The notes: generated by a model from the letters alone, not told the origin. DNA of 64,000 nucleotides from an uncultured Prevotellaceae bacterium (GCA_902790625.1 CADASP010000012.1:62001-126000), one strand, 5' to 3'. Counted from the stretch's first letter, positions 18,501 to 26,829 are shown. Program-made: numbers and translations.

Positions 18501-19975
18501 GGTTCAGATTCCCTACTTCTTCGGCAAATACAAGCAGTATGATGTCGAACTGCAGCGGTCTGAGGACGCTTGTTATCGGCTCTGCGGCAAACAGGCTCAT
18601 TAGTAACGCCTGCCAAGGCGTGGGCACCGAAGAGAACCCCTGCACACTCGTCTATCCCGAAGAAGGTTTCACATTGCAGAATGTCACACAATACGACGGC
18701 TATTTCACTTGGAAGTCCGGCTACTTCAAAAAGGCTGTGTTAGAATCTTATGCCGTGCTCTCCACCGACCAGAAGACCTTAACGTTCTATTATGATTATT
18801 ATAGGAACTCTCGCATTGGCACCGTGTATGAACTCAATTCAGGATACAATACTCCTGAATGGTACGGCAGTTGCACATCTGTTGAAGACGTTGTTTTTGA
18901 CCCATCGTTTGCCGATGCCCACCCAACCAGCTGCTATTCTTGGTTCAGCGGGATGGATAATCTTGCATCCATCGCGGGCATAGGGTATCTTAATACGGAA
19001 GATGTGACCAACATGAGCAATATGTTTTATGGTTGTTACAACCTGACGAGCCTCGACGTGAGCCACTTCGACACTTCCAAGGTTACCGACATGTCTTGTA
19101 TGTTCCAAAGCTGTTCCAGCTTGACGAGCCTCGACGTGAGCCACTTCGACACTTCCAATGTGACCACCATGTATTTAATGTTCGCTCATTGCTCCAACCT
19201 GAAGAGCCTCGATGTGAGCGGGTTCAACACGTCGAAGGTGACCAACATGTCGCACATGTTCTTTGATTGCTACAAACTGTCGAGCCTCGACGTGAGTAAC
19301 TTCGATACCTCTGAGGTCACCAACATGTCTAACATGTTCAAAGAATGCCACTACCTCGCAACCATCTACAGCAACTGCAACTGGCAGAAGAACGGACTTG
19401 AAAGCACGGGTATGTTCTCTTACTGTGAGAAACTTTCGGGAGCTGTAGTGTACGACGCGACGAAGACTGATGCCAGCATGGCCAACTCCACCGATGGCTA
19501 CTTCACCGCGAAGCAAGTGCTGCCAGGCGATGTCAATAACGACAACACCGTGGACATTGACGACGCCGAGGCACTGGCTAATTACCTCGTTGGGCAAGCA
19601 CCCGCATCGTTCGTCTACGGTGCCGCCGATGCGAACAACGACGGCAAGGTGAGCATTGCCGACGTCACCACCATCATCGATGCCGTCATCAACCCTAACA
19701 TTCCTGTTACGAGCATACGTATAGAGGGATATAGTATGGAGCAGATGAGAAATGGTGACACAGCACAATTAACAGCGATAGTGGAGCCTGCCAATGCTAC
19801 AAACAAGTCAGTGACTTGGACAAGTAGCAAACCCGATGTAATCACTGTTGATGAAAACGGATTTATCACCTGCGTTTATCAAAGCTCTGGTGTCGGTTTA
19901 GACTTTAGCATGATTACTGCAACGGCAAAAGATGGAAGTGGGGTGTCAGGCTCTATAAGTATTATATGTCATTAA
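15515..19975 (+). CDS. BspA-like leucine-rich repeat surface protein with dockerin-like and Ig-like modules
   Basis: Predicted exported protein of 1486 residues with a signal peptide (MRQIKLLLAAMVTAFVFTAGAWAQ). It contains four large homologous units starting near residues 31, 427, 736 and 1078. Each opens with a Y-A-V-L-S-x-x-x-KTLTF strand and continues as DUF285/BspA-type repeats of about 23 residues (LTSLDVSGFNTAKVTNMSSMF). A dockerin-like pair of calcium loops follows near 1338 (GDVNNDNTVDIDD and DANNDGKVSIAD). A bacterial Ig-like (Big_2) domain runs from about 1399 to the end. I see no type IX C-terminal sorting domain. Such proteins are linked to adhesion in oral Bacteroidota; the role here is inferred. 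The near-identical 69-bp coding repeats invite recombination. The flanks are dense in palindromes. Confidence 0.92.
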   Translation: MRQIKLLLAAMVTAFVFTAGAWAQVYHYQQYAVLDGNTLTFYNDNMSDYHTGTVYSLNSGSSSPGWSSNANVSSITKVVFNSSFDSARPSSCHAWFSRMNNLTTIQNIEYLHTDEVTDMAYMFNFCRNLTSLNLSGFNTQNVTTMARMFYECNKLESLNVSGSGFNTQNVTSMSEMFYNCYKLTSLNLFGFDTQNVTNMSSMFYYCTDLTSLYVDESFNTANVVNMSDMFRKCSKLTSLDVSGFNTAKVTNMSEMFNGCSKLTSLDVSNFNTAKVTNMSSMFSSCSDLESLDVSGFSTEEVTNMSNMFYGCSKLTSLDVSRFNTAKVTDMSGMFMICPGLTSLNLSNFTFSTTSTSTGMLFLCSGLKKLAISATANNLADGACEGVGTEEAPCELIYPEGFTTGATPDANGVYQWKTGYFKESAPEPHVVLSTDHKTLTFCYDNNPFSGIFYELNTGSNTPGWYNYRTSVESVVFDTSFADARPTSCYKWFSGMSNLASITGIEHLNTDEVTTMCQMFNGCSSLTNLDVSGFNTANVTKMNYMFSGCSSLTSLDVSHFDTSKVVDMNSMFNDCSNLTSLDVSGFNTASVTIMNSMFRSCSNLTSLDVSHFDTSKVINMNSMFRACSSLTSLDVSHFDTSKVIDMNTMIAGCSHLANLDLRSFSIPHNNTSLLLNGCSGLQVLAIPSSASYISNGACSGVGTTENPCALIVPDGFSTPSGDTFTWKSGTFKKYVPEAYAVLSNSNKTLTFYFDDQKSSRQGIGLNTESANPGWYNYRASVTSVVFDPSFVFARPTSCYRWFFGMSNLTSITGIGNLKTDEVTNMFGMFNGCSSLESLNVSGFNTANVTDMSGMFNACSNLESLDVSRFNTSKVTNMASMFNSCSSLTSLNVSGFNTANVTNMSGMFNACSNLESLDVSEFNTAKVTNMSFMFYACSNLTSLDVSGFNTAKVTDMTSMFKGCSSLTSLDVSGFNTAKMPNMTSMFEGCSSLTSLDVSGFRFPTSSANTSSMMSNCSGLRTLVIGSAANRLISNACQGVGTEENPCTLVYPEEGFTLQNVTQYDGYFTWKSGYFKKAVLESYAVLSTDQKTLTFYYDYYRNSRIGTVYELNSGYNTPEWYGSCTSVEDVVFDPSFADAHPTSCYSWFSGMDNLASIAGIGYLNTEDVTNMSNMFYGCYNLTSLDVSHFDTSKVTDMSCMFQSCSSLTSLDVSHFDTSNVTTMYLMFAHCSNLKSLDVSGFNTSKVTNMSHMFFDCYKLSSLDVSNFDTSEVTNMSNMFKECHYLATIYSNCNWQKNGLESTGMFSYCEKLSGAVVYDATKTDASMANSTDGYFTAKQVLPGDVNNDNTVDIDDAEALANYLVGQAPASFVYGAADANNDGKVSIADVTTIIDAVINPNIPVTSIRIEGYSMEQMRNGDTAQLTAIVEPANATNKSVTWTSSKPDVITVDENGFITCVYQSSGVGLDFSMITATAKDGSGVSGSISIICH

Positions 19976-20074
19976 AGTGGGTTTTGCTGCTCTTCTATAC
20001 TGCTCGGTCTGATTAGTAATCCGACCGCATTGGGTATCAGGATTTTTAATCCGATGGGGAAAGACCCTCCCCCT

Positions 20075-20279
20075 GCAGGGGCGGGGGGAGCAGCGGGGAA
20101 TCCCCTGGAAAATGTGTGTAAAGAGTAGTGCAAGGGGAGGGGTCGGGGAAGGGGTGCGCCTCGTCGGCTCACGACTCATACACACTTGCTCCGAGTTCCC
20201 CCCCGCCCCCAGCCCCTCCCCTTGCAAGGGGCGGGGGGAGCAGCGGGGAATCCTCTAGCAAATGTGTGTAAAGAGTAGT
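20075..20279. repeat. Two direct copies of a ~55-bp G-rich repeat
   Basis: Copies at 20075-20129 and 20224-20279 share GGGGCGGGGGGAGCAGCGGG and then AATGTGTGTAAAGAGTAGT. The period is about 149 bases. The copies flank inverted CCCC-rich sequence, resembling the GC-rich palindromes elsewhere in the window. Confidence 0.7.
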
Positions 20280-20419
20280 TGAGGGGAGGGGAGCGGCTAC
20301 GCATGGTTTCTGTTAGGCCGTGGACTTTTTCAAGTGGACTCATTTATATTTATTTGTCGAAGCAAGAATGTTTAATATCGGAACAGTCCTGCCAGGACGG
20401 GGAGACGTAAAAGATTTTG

Positions 20420-20850
20420 ACAAAACGGCCGTTTTACCCCTCCATAATTCAAAAATTCTGCGCGAGAAAACTTTTGGTCGAAAATTTTCGAATTTTGAGA
20501 GGGGTTGCTAAATGGTTGTCATACAATCTGTTGGGCTGGATTTGGCGAAAAATGGGCATCGCTGGCTTGAAAAAGTCAACGCCGAAAAAAAATTTGGCGT
20601 TGCCGTTTTATTTTTCGGCGTGCTTACAAAACCGCGAAAGGGCACCAAATAGGGGCCAAAAACGTGCACACAACCATGGCGTATGTGCAGAAATCTCGCT
20701 TTTCGCCCTCCGTTTTTCGTCTGGCGAGGGTTGAACAATGCTCCCAAACGGGTCTTTTTCGCTCCAGATTGCCTCGAAATCGTGAACAAATTTTGTTTTG
20801 AAAAATGTTGACATTCTTTCCGGTATTTAGCTGTCGGGTGTTCAATTTCG
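20420..20850. repeat. Two-hairpin intergenic element, copy 1
   Basis: Hairpin 1 pairs CCCCTC and TCAAAAATTC (20437-20458) with GAATTTTGAGAGGGG (20490-20504), leaving a small bulge. It is followed by TTGCTAAATGG. Hairpin 2 is CAACGCC (20577-20583) with GGCGTTG (20596-20602), followed by GGCGTGCTTA. The same order, with diverged sequence, is at 45764-46180. A gene product is unlikely because the possible frames differ between copies. Confidence 0.6.
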
Positions 20851-20908
20851 TAACAACTCGGTTCGCCACGGGTGCCTCAACGCGCGAAACCTGTATTGCA
20901 TGTTTGTA

Positions 20909-20945
20909 GCGTCGCAGACATGGATTCGATTGCCTACGGCGTAAC
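20909..20945. repeat. Hairpin repeat, copy 5 (reverse orientation)
   Basis: GCGTCGCAGAC at 20909-20919 and GCCTACGGCGTAAC at 20932-20945, followed by ATGAATGTGCATGAATGA. Confidence 0.7.
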
Positions 20946-21052
20946 ATGAATGTGCATGAATGAATCACGAATGTTCATGAATAATTTCTTGTTCGCAGCA
21001 TTCATGCACATTCGTGATTCTTCATGCACATTCGTGTAGAAATAATATTATT

Positions 21053-21066
21053 GCCTACGGCGTAAC
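21053..21066. repeat. Hairpin repeat, copy 6 (half)
   Basis: Only the GCCTACGGCGTAAC half of the core is kept. It is preceded by two TTCATGCACATTCGTG units and followed by ATGAATGTGCATGAATGA. Confidence 0.6.
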
Positions 21067-21157
21067 ATGAATGTGCATGAATGAATCACGAATGAATCAT
21101 GAATAATATTTTTGCGCAGCATTCATGCACACCCGCTCAGTCGGAAAATATGTTTAT

Positions 21158-21168
21158 GTCTGCGACGC
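21158..21168. repeat. Hairpin repeat, copy 7 (half)
   Basis: Only the GTCTGCGACGC arm is kept; the partner arm is replaced by unrelated sequence. The flanks (CGAATGACCCGTGAAT) match copy 4. Confidence 0.55.
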
Positions 21169-21266
21169 AACGCAAATTTCCGTTAATGGCCCGCGAATGA
21201 CCCGTGAATAATATTTTTTGCGCAGCATTCATGATTATTCGTGAGTCATTCTTGCACATTCGTGTA

Positions 21267-21304
21267 GCGTCGCAGACAAAAAAATATATTGCATACGGCG
21301 TAAC
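21267..21304. repeat. Hairpin repeat, copy 8 (reverse orientation)
   Basis: GCGTCGCAGAC at 21267-21277 and GCATACGGCGTAAC at 21291-21304, flanked by CACATTCGTGTA and ACACGAATGTGC. Confidence 0.65.
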
Positions 21305-21666
21305 ACGAATGTGCACCTACGGTGCCGTTCGGGCGGCAAATCTGGCCGAGGGGGTAATTCTTGTTAGCAAAACAGATAAAAACAAATAATACAGATAAAA
21401 ACCTTTTTCCTGTTTCCCCCTGTAATGATTATCCGCAATCAGGTGATTGAGACGCTGAAGGCGTCTTTTCAACCGCAGGTTGTATTATTTTTGCGCAGCA
21501 TTCATGCAAATTTGTGAGCTATTCATGCGCATTCAACCAAATAAAACCGCGCTTGATGCCTCTCCTCTGGTTTTAGAAGATTTGATGACCAATCAAACCG
21601 CGCTTCCTTTTGTTTTTTCAAATCCGCTCCGCAGTAATTTTTTTTAGTTAAAGAATCTTATTTCGC

Positions 21667-21696
21667 TTGTTATATTGAGAAAAGTTCGTACCTTTG
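21667..21696 (+). promoter_or_regulatory. Bacteroidota promoter for the glycogen cluster
   Basis: A -33 TTG at 21667-21669, a 19-base spacer and -7 TACCTTTG at 21689-21696. The spacing and motif are close to consensus, 61 bases before the GH133 start. Confidence 0.7.
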
Positions 21697-21757
21697 GGCA
21701 TAAAATCTAAAACCAAGGACTAATTTCATTTTTACAAATCTAAGATAGGAACACACT

Positions 21758-23734
21758 ATGAGTAATTTGCGATTTGAGAAAGCCGTGATGACGAATCTGG
21801 AGGAAAGCCTTCGCCGCGAGCTGCTCCGCACAAACCGCAGTGGTGCCTACAGTGCCTCGACCCTCGTCGACTGCAACACACGTAAGTACCACGGTTTGCT
21901 TGTTGTTCCCGTGCCCGAGCTCAACGACGAGAACCATGTTCTGCTGTCGTCGCTCGACTGCACGGTCGTTCAGCACGGAGCCGAGTTCAACCTGGGCCTC
22001 CACAAGTATCAGGGCAACAATTTCAGTCCCAAGGGACACAAGTACATCCGTGAGTTCGATGCCACCAAGGTGCCCACCACCACCTATCGTGTGGGCGGTG
22101 TCATCCTGCGCAAGGAGGTCATCTTCCAGCACTATGAGGACCGCATCCTCATCCGCTACACCCTCGACGATGCCCACTCGGCCACCACACTGCGCTTCCG
22201 ACCCTTCCTGGCATTCCGCAGCGTGCGCCAGTTCACACACGAGAACATGGTGGCCAGCCGCGAGTACACACCCATCGACGGCGGCATCAAGACCTGCATG
22301 TATCAGGGCTATCCCGACCTCTACATGCAGTTCTCGAAGAAGAACGAGTTCATCTTCCAGCCCGACTGGTACCGTGGCATTGAATATCCCAAGGAGCAGG
22401 AGCGTGGCTACGCCAGCAACGAGGACCTGTACGTGCCCGGCTACTTCGAGATGTCGATAAAGAAGGGCGAGAGCATCGTCTTCTCGGGCAGCACCTCGCA
22501 AATCAAGACCACGACGCTGAAGAAGCTGTTCCAGGAGGAGGTGGACGAGCGCGTGCCGCGCGACAACTTCTACCACTGCCTGGTGACCGCCGCCCACCAG
22601 TTCCACAACCGCCAGATGCGCCCCGGCAGCAAGGAGCACAGCGACGATGACGAGCGCTACCTGCTGGCCGGCTACCCATGGTTCAAGGCGCGTGCTCGCG
22701 ACACCTTCATCGCCCTGCCCGGCCTGACACTGGCCATTGAGGAGCAAGACTACTTTGAGCTGGTGATGAAGACGGCCGAGCGCGGACTGCGCGAGTTTAT
22801 GGAGGGCAAGCCCCTGAGCGTGAAGATCTACGAGATGGAGCAGCCCGACGTGCCCCTCTGGGCCGTGTGGGCCGTGCAGCAGTATGCCAAGCATGCCGGC
22901 CGCGACAAGGCCTTCGAGATGTACGGTCAGCTGGTGCGCGACATCGTGAGCTTCATTGAGAGCGGCAACCACCCCAACCTGAGCCTCGAAGACAATGGCC
23001 TGCTCTACAGCAACGGGCGCGAGAAAGCCGTGACATGGATGAACAGCACCGCCAACGGCCGCCCCGTGGTGCCGCGCTCGGGCTACATCGTGGAGTTCAA
23101 CGCCCTGTGGTACAACGCGCTGAAGTTCTGCGCATCGATGGCCACCGACCAGAACGACCCATCGGCAGCCACACACCTGGAGGCCATGGCCGCCAAGTGC
23201 AAGCAGTCGTTTGTGGAGACCTTCGTCAACGAATATGGCTATCTGCTCGACTATGTGGATGGCAACATGATGGACTGGAGCGTGCGCCCCAACCAGATAT
23301 TTGCCGTGGCCCTCGACTACTCGCCGCTCAGCCAGCAGCAGATGAAAAGCGTAGTAGATATATGTACGCGCGAGCTGCTGACGCCGAAGGGCCTGCGCTC
23401 GCTGTCGCCAAAGAGCGGCGGCTACAACCCGATGTATGTGGGTCCGCAGACGCAGCGCGACTATGCCTACCACCAGGGAACGGCTTGGCCGTGGCTCGGC
23501 GGATTCTACATGGAGGCATGCCTGAAGCTCTACAAGCGCACACGACTGAGCTTCGTGGAGCGACAGATGGTGGGCTACGAGGACGAGATAGACTACCACG
23601 CCATCGGCACCATCTCGGAACTCTTCGACGGCAACCCGCCCTTCCACGGGCGTGGCGCCATGAGCTTCGCCATGAACGTGGCCGAGATCCTGCGCACCAT
23701 GAGGCTATTGGAGAAATATTCGTATCAGAAATGA
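21758..23734 (+). CDS. Glycogen debranching enzyme (amylo-alpha-1,6-glucosidase, GH133-like)
   Basis: Cytoplasmic enzyme of 658 residues predicted to remove alpha-1,6 branch glucose from glycogen. The N-terminal domain begins with LRTNRSGAYSASTLVDCNTRKYHGLLV, typical of the GDE N-terminal region. The catalytic (alpha/alpha)6 domain contains LAGYPWFKARARDTFIALPG (~300), LPLWAVW-like PDVPLWAVWAVQQYA (~365), YSNGREKAVTWMNS (~415) and QGTAWPWLGGFY (~575). These match bacterial amylo-alpha-1,6-glucosidases. It has its own promoter and heads a three-gene same-strand cluster with a GT4 glycosyltransferase and a GH57 enzyme. No signal peptide is present, consistent with intracellular glycogen metabolism. 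Confidence 0.93.
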   Translation: MSNLRFEKAVMTNLEESLRRELLRTNRSGAYSASTLVDCNTRKYHGLLVVPVPELNDENHVLLSSLDCTVVQHGAEFNLGLHKYQGNNFSPKGHKYIREFDATKVPTTTYRVGGVILRKEVIFQHYEDRILIRYTLDDAHSATTLRFRPFLAFRSVRQFTHENMVASREYTPIDGGIKTCMYQGYPDLYMQFSKKNEFIFQPDWYRGIEYPKEQERGYASNEDLYVPGYFEMSIKKGESIVFSGSTSQIKTTTLKKLFQEEVDERVPRDNFYHCLVTAAHQFHNRQMRPGSKEHSDDDERYLLAGYPWFKARARDTFIALPGLTLAIEEQDYFELVMKTAERGLREFMEGKPLSVKIYEMEQPDVPLWAVWAVQQYAKHAGRDKAFEMYGQLVRDIVSFIESGNHPNLSLEDNGLLYSNGREKAVTWMNSTANGRPVVPRSGYIVEFNALWYNALKFCASMATDQNDPSAATHLEAMAAKCKQSFVETFVNEYGYLLDYVDGNMMDWSVRPNQIFAVALDYSPLSQQQMKSVVDICTRELLTPKGLRSLSPKSGGYNPMYVGPQTQRDYAYHQGTAWPWLGGFYMEACLKLYKRTRLSFVERQMVGYEDEIDYHAIGTISELFDGNPPFHGRGAMSFAMNVAEILRTMRLLEKYSYQK

Positions 23735-23737
23735 GCA

Positions 23738-23914
23738 AAATGAAGAATGAAGAATGAAGAATGAAGAATTTGCCACCGCACTGGTAGGCGAAGACTTCTG
23801 CTTCAGTCGGAGTTCTTCCAATACACATAGAAAACATAATAACAGAATGAATGTCTGTGGATGATGGGCGTTGCGATAGCAAATTCTTCATTCTTCATTC
23901 TTCATTCTTCATTT
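23738..23914. repeat. Inverted-repeat element 1 in the glycogen cluster
   Basis: A 177-base element bounded by perfect 36-bp terminal inverted repeats (23738-23773 and 23879-23914), each made of four GAAGAAT heptamers plus TTTGC. It fills the entire spacer between the GH133 and GT4 genes. The interior shares ACCGCAC, AGTTCTTC, AACAT and ATGAA segments with element 2. Confidence 0.85.
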
Positions 23915-23921
23915 AAGAACT

Positions 23922-25193
23922 ATGAAAGTACTAATGTTTGGATGGGAGTATCCCCCGCACGTCTTCGGAGGACTCGCCACAGCAAATTACGGAATATCAG
24001 AGGGACTGAAAGCGCAGGGCGACATCGAGACGGTGCTCTGTCTGCCCCATCCCTTTGGTGACGAGAGCCAGCATGCCTGCCGCATCGTGGCCATGAATGC
24101 CGTGCCCATCGCCTGGCGCGACGTCAGCCACGACTATGTGCAGCAGCGTGTGGGCAACATCATGTCGCCCGACTACTACTTCAAGTTGCGCGAGAACATC
24201 TACGCCGATTTCAACTATATGAGCGTCAACGACCTCGGAGCCATGGAGTTTGCCGGAGGCTATCCGCAGAACCTGCACGAGGAGATCAACAACTACAGCA
24301 TCATCGCCGGCGTGGTGGCCCGCACCGAGGAGTTCGACATCATCCATGCCCACGACTGGCTCACCTTCCCCGCCGGCATCCATGCCAAGCAGGTGAGTGG
24401 CAAACCGCTGTGCATACATGTGCACGCCACCGACTTCGACCGCTCGCGTGGAAAGGTGAACCCCACCGTCTACAGCATCGAGAAGAACGGCATGGACTGG
24501 GCCGACTGCATCATGTGCGTCTCGGAGCTGACGCGCCAGACGGTCATCAACCAGTATCACCAAGACCCGCGCAAGTGCTTCACCGTGCACAACGCCGTGT
24601 ATCCGCTGCCCGCCGAGTACGACGCCATACCGCGCCCCGACCACACGGGCAAGGACAAGGTGGTGACCTTCCTGGGACGCATCACCATGCAGAAGGGGCC
24701 CGAATACTTCGTCGAGGCCGCCAACATGGTGCTGCACCGCACGCACAACGTGCGCTTCTGCATGGCTGGCAGCGGCGACATGATGGACGCGATGATACAG
24801 CTGGCCGCCGAGCGCGGCATCGCCGACCGCTTCCACTTCCCCGGCTTCATGCGCGGCAAGCAGGTGTATGAGTGCCTGAAGGATTCGGATGTCTACGTCA
24901 TGCCCAGCGTGTCGGAGCCTTTCGGCATCTCGCCCCTGGAGGCCATGCAGTGCGGCACGCCCAGCATCATCTCCAAGCAGAGCGGCTGCGCCGAAATCCT
25001 CAACAACTGCATCAAGGTGGACTACTGGGACATTCACGCACTGGCCGACGCCATCTACAGCATCTGCACCAACGAGTCGCTCTTCCAGTACCTGAAGGAG
25101 GAGGGCAAGCGCGAGGTGGACCAGATCACCTGGGAGAAGGTGGGCACATGGATTCGCACCCTCTACCGCAGAACCCTCGGCTGGGAGGATTAA
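23922..25193 (+). CDS. GT4-family glycosyltransferase, glycogen synthase-like
   Basis: Cytoplasmic glycosyltransferase of 423 residues. The start MKVLMFGWEYPPHVFGGLATANYGISEGL has the GG loop of GT4/GT5 enzymes. The mid-protein segment IIHAHDWLTFPAGI is typical of glycogen or sucrose synthase-like folds. The nucleotide-sugar half contains VVTFLGRITMQKGPEYFVEAA, and the E-x7-E motif is SEPFGISPLE near residue 325. Its position between a debranching enzyme and a GH57 enzyme suggests that it builds alpha-1,4-glucan, but the donor and product are inferred. Both flanking spacers hold the same inverted-repeat element. Confidence 0.9.
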   Translation: MKVLMFGWEYPPHVFGGLATANYGISEGLKAQGDIETVLCLPHPFGDESQHACRIVAMNAVPIAWRDVSHDYVQQRVGNIMSPDYYFKLRENIYADFNYMSVNDLGAMEFAGGYPQNLHEEINNYSIIAGVVARTEEFDIIHAHDWLTFPAGIHAKQVSGKPLCIHVHATDFDRSRGKVNPTVYSIEKNGMDWADCIMCVSELTRQTVINQYHQDPRKCFTVHNAVYPLPAEYDAIPRPDHTGKDKVVTFLGRITMQKGPEYFVEAANMVLHRTHNVRFCMAGSGDMMDAMIQLAAERGIADRFHFPGFMRGKQVYECLKDSDVYVMPSVSEPFGISPLEAMQCGTPSIISKQSGCAEILNNCIKVDYWDIHALADAIYSICTNESLFQYLKEEGKREVDQITWEKVGTWIRTLYRRTLGWED

Positions 25194-25195
25194 CA

Positions 25196-25384
25196 AAATG
25201 AAGAATGAAGAATGAAGAATGAAGAATTTGCTACCGCACAGGTGACTTAAGGCTTCAGCTTCTATCTTAGTTCTTCAAGAGAGAATAATTATTTAGTATA
25301 ACATCAAAAAAAACAGGATGAACGTTTGGGAAGGCAGGAAGAGCGGAAGCAAATTCTTCATTCTTCATTCTTCATTCTTCATTT
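25196..25384. repeat. Inverted-repeat element 2 in the glycogen cluster
   Basis: A 189-base element whose 36-bp ends (25196-25231 and 25349-25384) are identical to those of element 1. It fills the spacer between the GT4 and GH57 genes, beginning 2 bases after a stop codon and ending 9 bases before the next start. Confidence 0.85.
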
Positions 25385-25393
25385 AAAAGAGTT

Positions 25394-26776
25394 ATGAAAA
25401 CAATTTGCCTGTATTTTGAGATACATCAGATCATCCATCTGAAGCGCTACCGTTTCTTCGACATCGGTACCGACCATTACTATTACGACGACTACGAGAA
25501 TGAGCGCAGCATCAACGACATCGCCACACGCTCGTATATGCCCGCACTGAACACGCTGGAGCAGATGATAAAGGACCACGGCGGCTACTTCAAGGTGGCC
25601 TTCTCGCTCAGCGGCACCGGCATTGAGCAGCTGGAGATGCACGCCCCGCAAGTTTTAGAGAAGCTGCAGCAGATGAACGAGACTGGCTGCGTGGAGTTCC
25701 TGGCAGAGCCCTACAGCCACGGCCTCTCGTCGCTGGCCAATGCCGAGAGCTTCGCACGCGACATGAAGAAGCAGGTGCAGAAGATAAAGGAATACTTCGG
25801 ACAGGAGCCGAAGGTGGCCCGCAACTCGTCGCTCATCTACAGCGACGACATCGGCGCACAGATTGCTGCCCTGGGCTTCAAGGGCATGCTCACTGAGGGT
25901 GCCAAGCACGTGCTCGGATGGAAGTCGCCACACTACGTCTACCACTGCAACGAGGCTCCCAACCTGAAGCTCCTGCTGCGCGACGTGGACCTCTCAGACG
26001 ACATCTCGCTGCGCTTCAACAATGCCGAGTGGGAGGGCTATCCCCTCTTTGCCGACAACTACATCGACCGCATCGCACGTCTGCCCGAGGAGGAACAAAT
26101 CATCAACATCTTCATGGAGCTGTCGGCACTGGGCATCGCACAGCCTCTCTCGTCGAACATCCTCGACTTCATCAAGGCGCTGCCCGTGTGTGCCAAGCAG
26201 AAGGGCATCACCTTCAGCACCCCCACCGAGATCTGCATGAAGGTGAAGAGCATGGGCCAGCTCGACGTGCCCGACACCCTGAGCTGGGTCGACGAGGAGC
26301 GCGACGTCAGTTGCTGGCTGGGCAACGCCATGCAGCGTGAGGCATTCCAGAAGCTCTACAGCGTGGCCGACCGTCTGCTCATCGCCGACGACCCGCGCAT
26401 CATGCAGGACTGGGACTACCTGCAGGCATCCAACAACTTCCGCTTCATGACCACCAAGCCTTCGAACGTGGGACTCGACCGTGGCATCTACAGCGGGCCC
26501 TTCGACGCCTTCACCAACTACATGAACATCCTGGGCGACTTCATCAACAGGGTCGACCAGCTCTATCCGCTCGAGATTGAGAACGAGGAGCTGAACTCGC
26601 TGCTCACCACCATCCGCAACCAGGGCGATGAAATCGTGATGAAGGACAAGGAGATAGAGCGCCTGAAGGCTAAGTTGGAGAAGCTGGAGGGCAAGGCAGC
26701 GAAAGAGGCCAAGCCCAAGGCTGCTGCCAAGAAGGCCGCTCCGAAAAAGAAGAAAGAAGCTCCCGCAGACGAGTAG
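25394..26776 (+). CDS. GH57 family glycoside hydrolase (alpha-amylase/glucanotransferase type)
   Basis: Predicted intracellular alpha-glucan-active enzyme of 460 residues. The start MKTICLYFEIHQIIHLKRYRFFDIG carries the GH57 first conserved region with HQ. GCVEFLAEPYSHGLSSL (~95) is the second. The likely nucleophile Glu lies in GMLTEGAKHVLGW near 166. Next come LRDVDLSDDISLRF (~195) and PTEICMKV near 275. The canonical barrel is followed by a coiled coil (~405-430) and a Lys/Ala/Pro-rich tail of about 30 residues, probably disordered. It is third in the glycogen cluster. The exact reaction (hydrolysis or glucan transfer) cannot be told. Confidence 0.9.
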   Translation: MKTICLYFEIHQIIHLKRYRFFDIGTDHYYYDDYENERSINDIATRSYMPALNTLEQMIKDHGGYFKVAFSLSGTGIEQLEMHAPQVLEKLQQMNETGCVEFLAEPYSHGLSSLANAESFARDMKKQVQKIKEYFGQEPKVARNSSLIYSDDIGAQIAALGFKGMLTEGAKHVLGWKSPHYVYHCNEAPNLKLLLRDVDLSDDISLRFNNAEWEGYPLFADNYIDRIARLPEEEQIINIFMELSALGIAQPLSSNILDFIKALPVCAKQKGITFSTPTEICMKVKSMGQLDVPDTLSWVDEERDVSCWLGNAMQREAFQKLYSVADRLLIADDPRIMQDWDYLQASNNFRFMTTKPSNVGLDRGIYSGPFDAFTNYMNILGDFINRVDQLYPLEIENEELNSLLTTIRNQGDEIVMKDKEIERLKAKLEKLEGKAAKEAKPKAAAKKAAPKKKKEAPADE

Positions 26777-26797
26777 CATTTGATGCAAATGGCATTC

Positions 26798-26829
26798 GTG
26801 CTGTCTTTTGAATCCTCAAAAGGCAGCAC
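26798..26829. terminator. Hairpin after the GH57 gene
   Basis: GTGCTGTCTTTTGA (26798-26811) pairs with TCAAAAGGCAGCAC (26816-26829) with one wobble pair. There is no strong T-run. Its position fits the end of the glycogen cluster transcript. Confidence 0.55.

Larger units (their letters stand above)
19976..21757. other. Non-coding, repeat-rich stretch after the BspA-like gene
   Basis: About 1.8 kb without a supported gene. In order it holds two copies of a G-rich direct repeat (20075-20279), an A/T-rich element with conserved hairpins that recurs at 45.76-46.18 kb, four more copies of the hairpin repeat (20.9-21.3 kb), a GGTTGAA-family fragment, and a good promoter for the debranching enzyme gene. 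Confidence 0.7.

Noticed and set aside
15515..19975. Type IX secretion cargo signal on the BspA-like protein
   Set aside because: The C-terminus is an Ig-like domain without the glycine/lysine motifs of a type IX C-terminal domain.
20417..20968. Small overlapping frames in the two-hairpin element (also at 45834-46158)
   Set aside because: Some minus-strand translations look alike between the copies, but only because the DNA is related. Frames are interrupted differently, so I treat the region as non-coding.
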